Origin: Pholis gunnellus | Taxonomy: Eukaryota; Chordata; Actinopteri; Perciformes; Pholidae | NCBI GenBank assembly: GCA_910591455.2 | Contig: OU342824.1 | Span: forward strand, 1,211,001-1,275,000 | Direction of reading: 5' to 3' | Length of the DNA stretch: 64,000 bases | Shown: in pieces, positions 23,826 to 36,400 of the stretch | Layout: each line of letters begins with the position of its first letter | Numbering within the stretch: the first letter of the stretch is position 1 | Program-made: the position numbers and the translations under genes | Notes under the pieces: generated by a model | What the model saw: the letters and a program-made list of their open reading frames with translations, nothing else | The model's database searches: none | Told to the model about the DNA's origin: nothing

Positions 23826-24037
23826 GTAGGATTGTTTCTGACTTGTGTGATCCAAACATTTTCAATAACTCCAGAGCGTTGGAAAGACTTAAAGTCAAAA
23901 TCTGTTGAAAAAAATGTACAATAATTTACAAAATTCACAACATGTTCCAAAATATTCTGCTTCACTCTATATTTGTTGGTGTTTAGCCTTTCAAAATGTA
24001 CATGCATTAAGGCGCCGTTGTGTGTAGGATTGTTTCT
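23826..24037. repeat. Tandem duplication (~198-bp period), second unit split by a LINE
   Basis: GTAGGATTGTTTCTGACTTG, then TGTGATCCAAACA and AATAACTCCAGAGCGTTG, occurs at 23826-23886. The second unit begins at 24024-24037 and resumes at 25136-25183, on the far side of the minus-strand LINE. The shared GTTTCT at 24032-24037 and 25136-25141 would be the LINE's target duplication. Confidence 0.6.
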
Positions 24038-24168
24038 AAGTAAGTACAATTTATTTATAAAGTGCTTTTCACAGACATTAGTCACAAATGCTTAACAGGA
24101 GTGGAATTATAAAAAAGCATCAGCTAAAATGACTGTAATAAGCATAAATAACACAAAGTGACCATATA

Positions 24169-24537
24169 CAGGACTGTCTCAGAAAATTAGAATATTGTGA
24201 TAATCCCCATACGTGTGATTTAGTTTACTGAACCAAGCTGAGTGTTTTTCAAGGCTCAGGAAACCCTTGCAGGTGTTTCCAGTTAATTAGACGATTCAAG
24301 TGATTAGTTGAATACCCTACTAGTATACTTTTTCATGATATTCTAATATTTAGAGATAGGATATTTGAGTTTTCTTAAGCTGTAAGCCATAATCAGCAAT
24401 ATTAAAAGAATAAAAGGCTTGCAATATTTCAGTTGATTTGTAATGAATCCAGAATGCATGACATTTTTGTTTTTTTAATTGCATTACACAAAATAAAGAA
24501 CTTTATCACAATATTCTAATTTTCTGAGACAGTCCTG
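24169..24537. mobile_element. Tc1/mariner-type MITE, 369 bp, copy 2
   Basis: Same termini and length as the copy at 2379-2747, with TA at 24167-24168 and 24538-24539. I count two differences from copy 1 (near 24212 and 24280). It is inserted in the 3' part of the minus-strand LINE. Confidence 0.92.
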
Positions 24538-24718
24538 TAAGGGCCAAAAGTTTACATTTAAGATGACACAAAAAACAAAGTACATAATTAAAACATGGCA
24601 TAAAAGCAGGCCTAGGACTTGAGTTTTAAACAAACGACAGTCTAAACAGGTGTGTCTTGAGCTGATTTATGAATGAGTTCACAGAATCTGCAAAACGTAA
24701 GGGTGCAGGCAGAGCATT

Positions 24719-25135
24719 TTACAACCTTGGTGCTACTGCCTCAAAAGCTCGGTCACCACGGGTCTTAAGGCGAGTGCGTGGGACAGACCGAAGACCTAAA
24801 ACGTTTGACCTGAGCGCGCGGGTGGGTGAATAAGAGTGAAGTAGTTCAGTCACATATGTAGGAGCCTGGCCGTGTAGTGCTTTGTAAGTGAGAGTGAGAA
24901 TTTTAGAGTGGATCCTAAATGCTACAGGGAGCCAGTGAAGAGATCTGAGTACAGGGGTTATGTGAGACCGTGTATTTGTCCTGGTGAGTAATCTGGCGGC
25001 AGCATTTTGGAACCTGCAAACGGTTGAGAGCAGATACACTGAGTGACGAGAAAAGTGAATTACAATAATGAATGCGTGAAGAGATAAAGGCGTGTATGAT
25101 CATCTCTAGTTGAGCTGTTGATACCACAGATCTTA
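24719..25135 (-). pseudogene. LINE reverse-transcriptase C-terminal fragment
   Basis: The minus strand reads LRSVVSTAQLEMIIHAFISS and RIHYCNSLFSSLS (about 25040-25135), then after a frame change near 25025 NAAARLLTRTNTRSHITPVL, RSLHWLPVAFRIHSKILTLT and YKALHGQAPTYV. It ends with a GDRAFEAVAPRL segment at the left. This is the conserved region following the catalytic domain of L2/Rex-type non-LTR reverse transcriptases, which copy element RNA into nicked chromosomal DNA. The catalytic YxDD motif is absent because the element is 5'-truncated, and the frameshift between SALNRLQ and the NAAARLL block inactivates what remains. Confidence 0.85.
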
Positions 25136-25375
25136 GTTTCTGACTTGTGTGATCCAAACAATAACTCCAGAGCGTTGTAAAGCCCCAAAATGCACCAATC
25201 ACAGGCCTTCAAATGTATTTACGGGTAACAGCTTGAAAAATACCTCTGAAGCACATTATTAAATAAAAAAGAATCCAAAGACAGGATCTGTTGTTGCCAC
25301 TATTTTATCATCCAGATAGATTTAAGGAAAAAAAACAAAAATCATTTAAAAGAGGATTACGGCCTGGTGTCTACA

Positions 25376-25440
25376 TAATTCAATTGAATTCAATTTATTT
25401 TTGTACAGCCCAAAATCACAAATTTGCCTCAGAGGTCTTT
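25376..25440 (-). repeat. LINE/SINE-type 3' tail fragment (minus orientation)
   Basis: AATTCAATTTATTTTTGTAC, then AGCCCAAAATCACAAATTTG and CCTCAGAGG, is the inverted form of the tail seen at 12640-12713. It is too short to assign to a family. Confidence 0.5.
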
Positions 25441-27179
25441 CATAAGAGGATACATAGATTGAATCATGTCTGCTATACGTGTCCAATAGATATTTTCACT
25501 ATGGAATTAGATCCAGTGAAGTTAGAACAGTGGCAGGTCTAATTAATTTCCCACAATAATTTATTGTGTGTTTGTTCTTTGGAAACTGCAATTCTTGCAA
25601 CACTCAACTGATTTAGATGCAGCATCTGTTCTTTTAATTCCAGGATCTATCCAGAACCATTTGCTGATAACAAGCATCAAACCAAAACATGAGTAGCATA
25701 CGGTCTAGAATGAATGCAGGTGTCAATGCAAATCATTCACCTGAGAGGCCGTGGTTAACACGTTGGCTGCGAGTCATTGGAGAGGCAGGAGTTTCTACTT
25801 TACTTTACGCCAAAGCTCTTACACTCCACTGTCATTCGGCCTGTCGGTCTGCTGCTCACTTCTGACAGTCACGTAGAGGAGCTGCTGGTATTTTATGCTG
25901 ATATACTCTTTCACTGTTTTTATGACAAAATCCAAACCTGAACATACAAGTTCTCTGTGCATCGTTTCACCGATCTTGTTTTGTTGTGGATGTCTCAAAT
26001 CTTCATCATCTTGGGAAACAAAATGTCATGATTCACAGTTATGCTCATGAAATGAAGAGATATTGGCTGCGTGTCAAAGGGCCATTTGAAAATTGTAGCC
26101 AATTGTAGGTAAGTGATATCATAAATGTTGTTTGTTGGCCAATTGTTGATTTGACTCTAAGACCATTTTTATTTATTAAGCTTGTGTGTTCATCACAAGC
26201 TTAATAAAATGTGTATAATCCAGCCCTGGGACCTTTCTCTTATGTCATACCCCCCCCCGCGTCTAAACTTTCACGTAAACTAGAAAATGCTCCACAAAAT
26301 AAAAAAAAAGTTAATCCACTGAAAAGTCAGATGTGAGGGTTCACAAAAGTGGGATGTGCTCCGTCTCTCCAGTATTCCAAGAATTTATAGTGGGCAATTC
26401 TGCAACTCAAGTTTTCATTGTAATGCTTCCGAGACGGAAGGTAAAATTGTGGAGGTCGGGATTGTGGATGGGCGTGTAGCGTGTAGCGTGTAGCGTGTGA
26501 GACTTGCAGGCCTACCGCCACAATTCACATTCTGTTACATGCTTGCCGTTAATGTTTAAACATCCCCAATCACAGCAGAACATCTAAGAGGCAAACTTTT
26601 GCTAATTAAATCAATAATGTATAACTTGCACATCTCCTGCAACGTGGTTCATCCCTTAAAACTGCTGACAGTCAATCACAAATGTGACTAAATGTACTTT
26701 CAATAGTAGTGTCCCTCTGAGAGGATGACCCTCAGAAAAACAGTTTATGTGAAAGGCTGTCTGTCGTGGCATCAAAGATACTAAGCACCGCCCATGGTCA
26801 TTCCCACCAACTGTGATTGGACAGTTGATTGTATTTCACTTTGGCATGGACCATGCATCGCCAACTGAAAAAAGAAAACGCTCCTCTGCACCTCATGTAA
26901 ACTAATGACAGTGCTTTGCATTTACTAATGGCATGTCTATGCAGCTGCTTTCTTCTGGCCCTGACTGAAATACAATACACCTCTTCATTTTCTTTTCTGT
27001 GATTTGATTTGACTATGGCGTGGAAAATACATGTCAAATTACTAAATATTTGTCAATTTTCATTTAAATACATTGATACATAAAAGGGACATACAAACAA
27101 GAATGTATATTGCAATGGCTACTTACATTTCTTTGTATGATTTGTGTTGATTTCAGCATTTTAGTCTTTAGACTAGAAA
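25441..27179. other. No gene seen; one perfect hairpin
   Basis: Unique-looking DNA. It contains a 15-bp perfect inverted repeat at 26172-26186 / 26194-26208 (TTATTAAGCTTGTG with a 7-base loop), a C-run at 26250-26259, and three to four GTAGCGT-type units at about 26473-26500. Confidence 0.5.
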
Positions 27180-27648
27180 CAACATCCATCCACCCATCCA
27201 TCGATCATTTCATCTATCCATCCATCCGTCCATTCATTCATCCACCCATCCATCTATTCATCCATCACCAATCAATCCATCCATTCATCCATCCATCACC
27301 AATCAATCCATCCATTCATCTATCCATCACCAATCAATCCATTCATCCATCCATTAATTCATCCATCCATCCATCACCAATCAATCCATCCATTAATTCA
27401 TCCATCCATCCATCACCAATCAATCCATCCATTAATTCATCCACCCATCCCAGACCAATCAATTAATCCATCCATCTATCCATCCACCCATCTATCACCA
27501 ATCAATACATTCATCCATCCATTCATCACCAATCAATCCATCCATTCATTCATCCATCTATCAGCAATCAATCCATCCAACCATCTATCCATCCATTCAT
27601 CCACCCATCCATCTACCCATTTATCCACCCACCCACCCATCCACAATC
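27180..27648. repeat. (ATCC)n-derived minisatellite
   Basis: CATC/CATT tetranucleotides are organised into longer units, each carrying ATCACCAATCAATCC, repeated about ten times at roughly 30-45-bp intervals. The Ile-His-Pro-Ser-rich frame at 27110-27466 is a product of the repeat and not a gene. Confidence 0.95.
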
Positions 27649-28825
27649 TATAACTGCAGTGGTAAAATAACACAGACTTTGCTAAATCAATTAGTCAACA
27701 AGTCGAGAATTTTTTTTATTGAAAATCCTAATATTGCCTCAAGGGTCTTAGATAATAAAATGTATGTATCACTGTATTGCCCTGGAAGATTTAGTAAATA
27801 GGCTACAGAATGCATAATTACTGACATGGTCCTTTAAGAAACAACAAGGTTTTGTTGGAGGTTTTTACAGATTGACACACCTTACAATCAATAGTACTTC
27901 CATTATACTTGAGATAAAAACTGAAAGGGCCATATGTGATTTTTAATGAAAGCTCAGTAGAGGTAGACCCATTTATTGCTCTGTTCTCTGTTGGAACACA
28001 CCCACTTCCCCCTTAACTAAAATGACATGGAGCCAACTTTCTGCCATTTCCTGTCTTTATTACATGACACTGGTGTGTGTGTGTGCATGCATAAAAGTGA
28101 CTGGTGCTAACGCATTAATCTGGCCGTGCTCCCACACCACCACCCTTCTTCTCTGTCAGTGAGTGTCGGTAACCTGTTAAGACTTCTAGTAGAGATAAAA
28201 ACAACATGATCTGGGAAAATATTGAATAATCAATAGGTGGTAATTCTCTCTGATTACCCGGGTACGTGTGCGGAGGGCCGAAATGGGAGTCGGGCCTTGT
28301 AAAGTCCGCCCCCCCCCCCCACACACACACCACCCCTTTTGCTCTTGCTGCTTTCACAAGGCAAAAATCCATACCCAGCAAATACAATCTAATTCCTCCC
28401 TGCCCTGCCAGTTTAAATAGCCTGCATTGAATTAAGTCGGTAAAAACAGAAATCGATCTTTCCGTTAGCCATCTCGCTGCGGCGCGACGCACCGCTGGGC
28501 CCGTAATCACCGCTGATCCCTGGGAGAAATTAACCCACAGGGAGGGGACGCGAGTGTATAGTATATAGCTGTATGTGAGAGAGAGACACACAGTTGTCGG
28601 AGAGAAAAAAGAGATATTGCTCTATTGGTTTGCAATAAGTTTTTATTAGCAGTCAGAATGGTCTTTGAGAAGCATTAAAGATATTAAAACCTTGATTTAT
28701 ATAAAGTGCACTGTATTCCCCTGCCGTTAATATGAGCAGATCAATTCTGTTGGAATTCACTTCGTTCAACTAAAATTCAGGCGAGTCATCTTTGATTCCC
28801 ATTCACTCTCCTCATACACTGATGG

Positions 28826-28861
<36 letters not shown>

Positions 28862-29438
28862 TCCACCCTCTCAAACACTCATTAACTCTCTACTCTATCT
28901 TTTCTCACCAAACACTGTGTAGGAACACGGATCAATACAAGTTTGTGATGTGATTCCCCACTTTGAGTGCCTTGCTCTCTGCTGATTTTGCCCTTCTCCT
29001 CTCTCTCTCTCTCTTCCTCCCTCCTTCTTTTAGACAAAAACAAGAGGCAGAACCTGACACCTTTCAGCTGTTTGCTCTGAGTGAAAATAAAATATGAGTC
29101 GTTTGTTTTGGGTCAAAGTAAAAAAGACTCAAATAAGGGTGACCAACTCATTAGTTCTGTTGCAGAGTGGTGATTTTGCTGGGCAAAGCGGGACACAAGA
29201 AGCGCAAGAGAGAAATGATTAATATTACACCATCTAAATATTGATTTTATATTAGATGGAATGCCTATTTACGGTGGTATTGGATGTTAACCTGCTTTAA
29301 ATCGTGTTGCCATTATGGAATTATCAATTTAACGACACTGGACTTATTCAACCAAATAAATATATCGAAATGAATGTAATATGGTAATATTTTGGTTAAA
29401 ATCACAATAGTGGACGAGAAAAATATTCCCTAGAGACC
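27649..29438. other. No gene seen; simple repeats
   Basis: A C-run with CA repeat (28309-28331), (AC)n at 28827-28857 and a CT-rich tract (28996-29024). The stretch 28200-28560 is compositionally ordinary, and I recognise no exon in it. Confidence 0.5.
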
Positions 29439-29440
29439 TA

Positions 29441-30310
29441 TGGAGCCAAATCCAGGCCAATAGTTTTGATCATTTGGAAACAAAATTTGAACCTGAAAAC
29501 ATTGAAAAATACAGCAATGTATTTCAAATAAATATAAGTGAATGAAAAGTTTTTTTGGGTCAAATATTACAATACATTACAGTCATTTAGCAGACGCTTT
29601 TATCCAAAGCGACTTACAATAAGTGTATTCAACATCGGTATTCAAGAGAACTACTAGTCACCAGAAGTCATAAGTGCATCTCCTTTGCTAAACAAGTATC
29701 TAAGAGCATAAACCAGAGCAAACGTACAGTGCAGAAACAAACATACAATAAGTGCAACGAGCTAACACGAATACAATAAGTGCAACGAACTAATACGAAT
29801 ACAATAAGTGCTAAGTGGAAGGCTCAGGGTAGTACTTGTTGAAGAGGTGAGTTTTCAGCCTGCGCCGAAAGATGGGCAGTGACTCCGCTGTCCTAACATC
29901 AGTGGGAAGTTCATTCCACCACTGTGGGGCCAGGACAGAAAACAGCCGTGACCGGGTAGATCGGCCGCAGGGACCTCTGAGCGACGGGGAAACCAGTCGC
30001 CCTGATGCAGCAGAGCGAAGTGGTCGGGCGGGGGTGTAGGGCTTGACCATGGCCTGGAGATAGGAAGGAGCTGTTCCTTTCACTGCCCTGTAGGCTAGCA
30101 CCAGAGTCTTAAACTGGATGCGAGCTCTTACAGGTAGCCATCATTTTGATTCAGTTCTGGAATTGTTTTGAATAAAATATTTATTTTCATTTTTATAATA
30201 TAAGACCTCAAATATTAAAATCAAAGAATTCAAATCTTTTTTTCCGTTTTCAAATCAAATTAATTTTTTTTTTTTAAATGATCAAAACTATTGGCCTGGA
30301 TTTGGCTCCA
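29441..30310. mobile_element. TA-flanked element with perfect 35-bp terminal inverted repeats, carrying an L2 fragment
   Basis: 29441-29475 is the exact reverse complement of 30276-30310 (starting TGGAGCCAAATCCAGGCC), and TA flanks both ends (29439-29440 and 30311-30312). AT-rich subterminal arms outside the LINE also look partly inverted. With the inserted LINE (about 29572-30140) removed, this would be a fold-back MITE of roughly 300 bp, of Tc1/mariner type judging by the TA. Confidence 0.85.
29572..30140 (-). pseudogene. L2-clade LINE, 5'-truncated 3' end
   Basis: The 3' tail at the left reads, inverted, AAGTCGCTTTGGATAAAAGC then GTCTGCTAAATGACTGTAAT, a hallmark of fish L2-type elements. 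29811-30101 on the minus strand encodes MLAYRAVKGTAPSYLQAMV, then LFSVLAPQWWNELPTDVR and FRRRLKTHLFNKYYP. This is the C-terminal end of the L2 reverse-transcriptase polypeptide, here without its catalytic core. Between the coding end and the tail, about 29744-29815 holds two to three ~28-bp ACAATAAGTGCAACGA repeats. It lies inside the fold-back element 29441-30310. Confidence 0.85.
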
Positions 30311-30312
30311 TA

Positions 30313-33300
30313 TGTCATATGTCCACTGGAAGTGTTTCAGAAAAACAGCACCTGTTCAGCTGTCACACATCAGTACTGTTTTACTGGTACTTTTTGTGTT
30401 TGACAGGAGATTGAAAACACGTTTGCAGCTCATGATTGATATGATTACAGATGCTTTTAAACTGTCCCTAACCTGTATGTGTTCCTCTACAATATGCATT
30501 GTAGCATTGCAATACTGCATTGAGAGTAACATTTCGAAAAAAACATATTTAACCTGTTACATTGGGGGTCGCGAGAGTGTTTTGCGAAGAAGAGCGTCGT
30601 ATAAATCACTTATATACGAATATAATGAATTTTACCCACATGCTATATACCTACTTAACGACGAGATTCTGAAAAAAAATACAAAAAGTCATTTTACTCA
30701 CTCAAAACACAAAGTAATATATAAACTACCAAGTTCTAGCACAATACCACGTATTTTTCGGTGAGCTACAGCGAGCTACGCACTCCGAATGCAGATATCA
30801 TCACAAAAAAAGAGACCGTCATGGCCGAACGATAGCTTAGCAAGAGTGAGACTTCCACCCTGAATCCGCAGATATCTTCCATATTTCTCTCCTTCAAACC
30901 GTTCAAACGTTACACCGTGGAACACACACAAGATCAACCAACCACAGAGCAAAACATTTGAAACGCACCGTACCTTGAGCTGGTCTGCTGGGTGAAAAAC
31001 TGTGAATCCGCTTAAATCCTTTCGCTACATATGCGCCTGGTCCCTCTCTTTCGTTTGAGAGTAAAATAGAGTTAATCGAGGCATATATGCATAGATAGTC
31101 CTCCTTTTGCTTTTCAGCGAATCATTTTGATGCTCGGTCTGTTGCGCAACTCTTTTGGAGTTTTAGTGGCTAAAAAGTCTGTCAATCACCTGACTGACCG
31201 GCCCACTGCATTCTACACTCATTTACGCATTCTTAGACGTATCACATGTGCAAATCGACCAATCATAGGCTTCGAAAACTGCCAATATACACACCGGGAG
31301 CGACGAAAAAATCACATAAAACACATAAATCAGGCCCCTGAGAGGTCAAACATGGTTAAAAAATGATGCCAAACTGCTGTATTAGATAGATTGAACCTTA
31401 CTAGTGATAAAAGAAGTGAAATATATAGTTATATAGTATATAAAATTAGAATAGAACAGCTGGAAACCTGGTTCCAACCTGGTTTTGGCTTGACCTGGCA
31501 TGAACTCTCTGTACTCCAACCTCTATCAATTTGGCCTGTTTAACTTTATCAAAGCCAATTCTTTTTTAAAAAGGACTGCTGACATGTTGTGCTATGATTG
31601 TGGAGAGTTTCAGGCTTACTGCTGCATTATTTCAAAGACAAAAGTGCTTTTTTTTCCAGGCGAACCTGAACATTTTCAATTTGAGCTGTGTGTGATATTC
31701 ATTCAGCATTAACCAGTAACATATACACTGATATGTACACATTAACACACTATCACAAGTGTTAGTGTTATTATTCCATTGAAATTATTCAAATAGACCT
31801 TGTCGTTAGTGACATAAGCCCCTTTGAGTATGGGTATGACATTTTCGAGCAGAGGCCTCAAAATAGGCTTAGGGGTTAAAAGGTTATTAACTTCACAAAT
31901 AAGTGTCAAATGAGTCTGAAGAAGTCCGCATATGGAGGAGGTTAGGGTGATGGATGAGGAAATAAAAACACAGGGCTTTCACCCAGGACACCGTTTGTGT
32001 GTTAACTTTGGTTGCCTGAATATAACCAAGTAATTTTGGGGCGTTTATTTGTTTTATTTAAATGTTAGAGTCATTTTAAGAGTAATGATGATAATGAGGA
32101 TGATGTTTTGTTGCCCAAACTTTGTTTTTTGTTTTCTTTCAATTTAAAACATTAACCATGTATTTCAAACTGTTTCAAACTACGATCACAAACTGGGAGA
32201 CAATACCTTTCCCTCGAGATGTAACTAAGAGTGCAGTTTAGTTGTGTAGGAACGTAGTTTTGTAGGAGTCTCTGTGACCACATCCCTGGTTCTCCTTTAC
32301 TACACTATGTATGTTTTGCTGGCCTCTGGCATAAACTAGAAGCTTATGTACCAATGGAATATGTTGAGCAGCTAACAGTAGTGAATAAGACCTCTGTAAA
32401 TACTGGACCACAGTGAGAGAGAAAGGGCTGGTTGATACTGAAGGGATACACACACACATACACACACACGCACAGACACACAAACAAACCCATGCACAGG
32501 GTTGATTCAAGGCACACAGAACTAATTGAAAGGCAGATGACAGTATTTATTATTCATGGTTCAGGCCTTTGTGTTGGTGGTGCATTTATTTACTGACTTT
32601 ATTTGATGTTCTGCCATTTGCATGGGCGCCATATAATTCCTGTAACACTCGGCTGGTAATAGCCGCGGCTTTTAGCATGTTGGTAACTGTTGGATACAGG
32701 TATTGTGTATTTATCTGTGCACACAGAATGAATAAAAATCAACACAGTGATGATTATTTCCTTTTTCCCCCTTGCAGTTTAGTGCCACAAAGTGCACCCC
32801 ATGCTATGGGAATTCATTCTGTAATGAAGTTAGTGTGTGCTTTGTGTATCTTGTTTCTTATTAACAGAAGTTGACTTTAGGGCAGACGGAACAAGTAATG
32901 ATCTTTTGATGGGTGAGAGTGAGTGCTTATATATTCACACAAATGCTGAGACAATTACTCAGCCGATATGAGAGTCAGACTGGGAGTGGGTGTCGACTTG
33001 AGGAAGATCTAATGGTGAGGTCTCTGACAGAAGCCTCACTTAGAGCAGATCCCCCTAGAAAAGCCAGCTCTCTTATTATCAACGCTGACTTTCATTTACC
33101 AGCCAGCAACTGTACCACTTTTAAAATATATATTTATTGCTTTGCTGTGGCATAAAACTGCCCAAATTTTATGAGAACGCGCACTTGCACTCAATTTTCC
33201 ACACGTCCGTCATCCAGGAGCTATCAAAGTGACGTCAATTAGGAAGAATGCGAAGCGAAGGCATCATTTATAATCGAAAAAATAATCACAAAACATTCAG

Positions 33301-33400
33301 CCCCTGAGGGATCCGCAACACAATTTGGCTGTGCCACAGATCTTTCATTGTAACCCCCCCCCCCCCCCATCTTGCCTGTCACTCCCGGTATCCGTTCCCA
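30313..33400. other. No gene seen
   Basis: 30540-31370 is relatively CpG-rich with scattered ATACGTA/GCGA words and a 157-codon frame (30291-30764) without a recognisable domain. It may be an unrecognised transposon. (CA)n-type DNA lies at 32449-32481 and a C-run at 33354-33368. Confidence 0.45.
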
Positions 33401-33409
33401 CTCACATCT

Positions 33410-33476
33410 GGGAGCTATCGGGCTAATTAGCAGGTAATCAATGTTTAATTAAAATGGGGTTGTTAATTAAAATGAC
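33410..33476. promoter_or_regulatory. TAATTA-rich block, candidate regulatory element
   Basis: Three TAATTA cores lie within about 60 bp (GGCTAATTAGC, GTTTAATTAAAA, GTTAATTAAAA) in otherwise non-repetitive DNA. Such sites are bound by many homeodomain proteins. Function is inference only, since AT-rich DNA yields such words by chance. Confidence 0.2.
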
Positions 33477-36400
33477 TGGTTTGGGATTTGGGACCCTGTT
33501 TTCTCCCTCTCACACCTCAGGCGTTAATATGGCGCTGCTCTGGGGGAAACACGGTGAGATCTGCTAAACTGTAACTTTGGGAACTTCAGAAAGAGAGTTC
33601 TATTAAAAGCAAATTGAATTGAACCTCTCTCATCAAGTTGACAAGTGAAGAATTGTGCAGCCGGTGTTTTCATAAAACCCTGAGGTATCATTGCACTCTG
33701 TTGTATTCATGCACCTGACCTCAGACTTTGTTTCACTTGTGATATGTGATGGGCTTGGTACAAGATAGAGAATAGAGCAGGGGCTTCAACTCAGCGTAAG
33801 ACAATATACTATAAATGACCTCATGGTGGAGATATTTTCTTCTGGGTGCAGTTAATCCATACTTGTAGAGGATGACGGATGGCCTTTTGACTTGTTTTTA
33901 GTGGCTGTGATTGAATACCAGCCTCGACTGTCTTGTTTCCAGTTGAACAAATGAGTTTCAGTGTGAGTAGCCACCAGCACTGGGGCTGCTCCTTCAAAAT
34001 GAGGTATTTTTATCCGCTGCCTCTGCTGGGAGTAAATGGAAGTTTGGTGAGAGAGGGAGAGGGAAGAGGTTTCAAAGCGACACACAAACAGAGGTGTGTG
34101 TGTGTGTGTGTGCGTGTGCGTGGGGATGCAGCCATCCCCTGGCCATGCCAAGAAGCTGTATTTTTAAGCCGGAGCTAATTGGAAAAAGAGTACAACAGGT
34201 CCCTCATAAGAAAAATATCCCCTTTATTGCAGCCAGTGATTAATATTGACCTTTAGCTAAGGAGGACAAGTGCTTAAGCTGAGAGGGAGGCAGACAGAGA
34301 GGGAGAGAAGAGAGAAAATGACAGAGAGCGGTGCGACGGATCACAGTAATTAAAGTCTATGGTAGACCTCAAGGCATTATGCAAATAAAAGATGAATTCC
34401 AAAGTTCAAACTCAACACATTGGTGCATGTATGTACACACACACACACACACACACACACAATAAAGGAAGTTGTTCACTCTGTCTAATATAGAAATATT
34501 CACACTCTTTCCACCCCCCGCTCTACCACTTTATTCCTAACATCAGCTCCACTATACACAATTCACTTTTATTTTGTTTGTTTTGTCCGGCTAGGCTGCA
34601 CATTTGCAGCTCATTTATATACATATACATTATAAAAAACACTAAGGATGCAAACAATGCTGGATTTAAACTAATTACAAAATTGGGTTTTGCAAATGTT
34701 TTAGTAAGGAAATACCCTCAACATGTTTGTTGGACCTCAAGGACACACATAATACACTTTGGAGAGTAGAACTGAATGTAAACAAAATCCCCTTTAATTT
34801 AATGTCAATGGTTGATAAATAGAGGCATTCATGGAGTTTCATGTGTGAAAAATAAATGTGATGGCGGGGGAGTGAGACACGTCTGGTGGACATTAGCACA
34901 AAGAGTAGAATCATCTCCAGCCACTGCTTGTGGACATTTTTAACATTTTGGACATTTCGACTATCATAGTCTAATTATACCAATTCTAATTATAACCATT
35001 ATTCCAGATTCCAGACGAGTTCTAAACGAAGTGAACCCTTAAGAGTGCATGGCAACCTTTGAACAAGTTGCATATTTTATTAAGAGAAAGGTAAAGAACA
35101 CTTGAATCTGCATCTGGACTAAAATATAAAAATGTGATCAACACTCATGGATTGCTGTTTTTTTTCCAAGCAGGTACTGTTCCTGACAAAATGGCAAATG
35201 ACATCCTATTTCAAATTTTGGAGAAATTCTGGATTCACACCTGGAACCAGATTTTCAGCTAAATGTATTTGTTTGTTCTTTGGACCACAATCTAAACTTC
35301 ACATTGTTTTACACAGAGGCAATAACATTAATGCTGGAACCAAATCCTAGTCTTAAAAGATTAAATAAACAATCTGCACATACAGAAAGCACAACGAAAT
35401 ACAGAAACATGCTGCAAGAGGCTCACGCAATGTCTGGTGAGCTTCCTGCAGCGCTTTTCTATATTTAATTGGTTTTTTTATTTTTTATTTGTAGCGTTTC
35501 TTTCTAAATGTTGTCAAATTGTTGATGTTTCCTTAGTTTGCATGTGTTGAGCTCATAGGGCCTCCGTATGTTTTGCTTAAACTCTAATCTAAATCATGAA
35601 CTAAATATAAAAAAGGTAATCTGATGGAGAAGTGAGAACTACACAAAACTAACTTGCACATTTTATCACCCAAACTTCTCACAAAGACAGCAACCCTGCA
35701 CCGTCACACACCACATAAGCACATTCGTCAGAGTGGACGTCTGCCCGTCTTGCATTCTGTCTCGTACACAGGCTGCTGTGTGCAGAGGTAGCTCTGCTGT
35801 GACAGCAACATGAGCGCTGATTGTTTTGGTGTATGAAGTGGAGATCCGGCCCGACGCGCGGTGTTGGTCGGCCAAGCCTAGCGTGAAGAGGATGGCAGAG
35901 GAGGCAGATTGACTGTGGCAGCCAGGCTAACTTTGAGGGCTAGTCTGTGTGACACTGAGAAATCATTATTTTGGCTTTTCCTCGCCATTATCACATTCCT
36001 GCTCGGCTCACAGCTCTCAGACACAATGGCAGGAAGCCGGGGCCAAGCGTGGCTTTCTTAACACTTTTTAGTTTTTCCTTTTCTTCTTCCCACATTTTCC
36101 CCTCCTGCCTTTCTTCTGTATTCAGCACCCTCCATCTCTACGCACGTCTGCAAGCTTCAAAAAATGAGAAATCTTGATTGTGATCTAAACACAAAATAAA
36201 AAAGTACTACCACAGTATAATGTAATGCAAAAGTGCTCTGCCCAGCAAAAAGTGATTACAATTAGTTCTTCTGTATGGGCCATCATTTTGCTTTGAGAAT
36301 TTTTACATGCCTCACGATTCAGTAATGAATCACTTGTCAATGATGCTCCATGCATATCAATGTATCGCATCTCCAATTCTCTATATTACTGCACATGGCT

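Larger units (their letters stand above)
24038..25135 (-). mobile_element. 5'-truncated L2/Rex-like LINE
   Basis: The 3' end lies at the left (inverse of AAAGCACTTTATAAATAAATTG at about 24048-24072), with the reverse-transcriptase C-terminal coding part at 24719-25135. Flanking GTTTCT copies suggest target-primed insertion with a short duplication. The 3' non-coding part contains a TA-flanked MITE at 24169-24537. Confidence 0.7.

Noticed and set aside
27110..27466. 118-codon Ile-His-Pro-Ser-rich frame as a secreted or antifreeze-like protein
   Set aside because: It is the translation of an ATCC-type minisatellite with no signal peptide-like start.
27180..27648. CRISPR-like array
   Set aside because: Regular repeats, but the spacers are the same tetranucleotide DNA; this is eukaryotic minisatellite sequence.
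30291..30764. 157-codon plus-strand frame as a gene
   Set aside because: It begins in the terminal repeat of the fold-back element, is AT-rich and has no recognisable motif.
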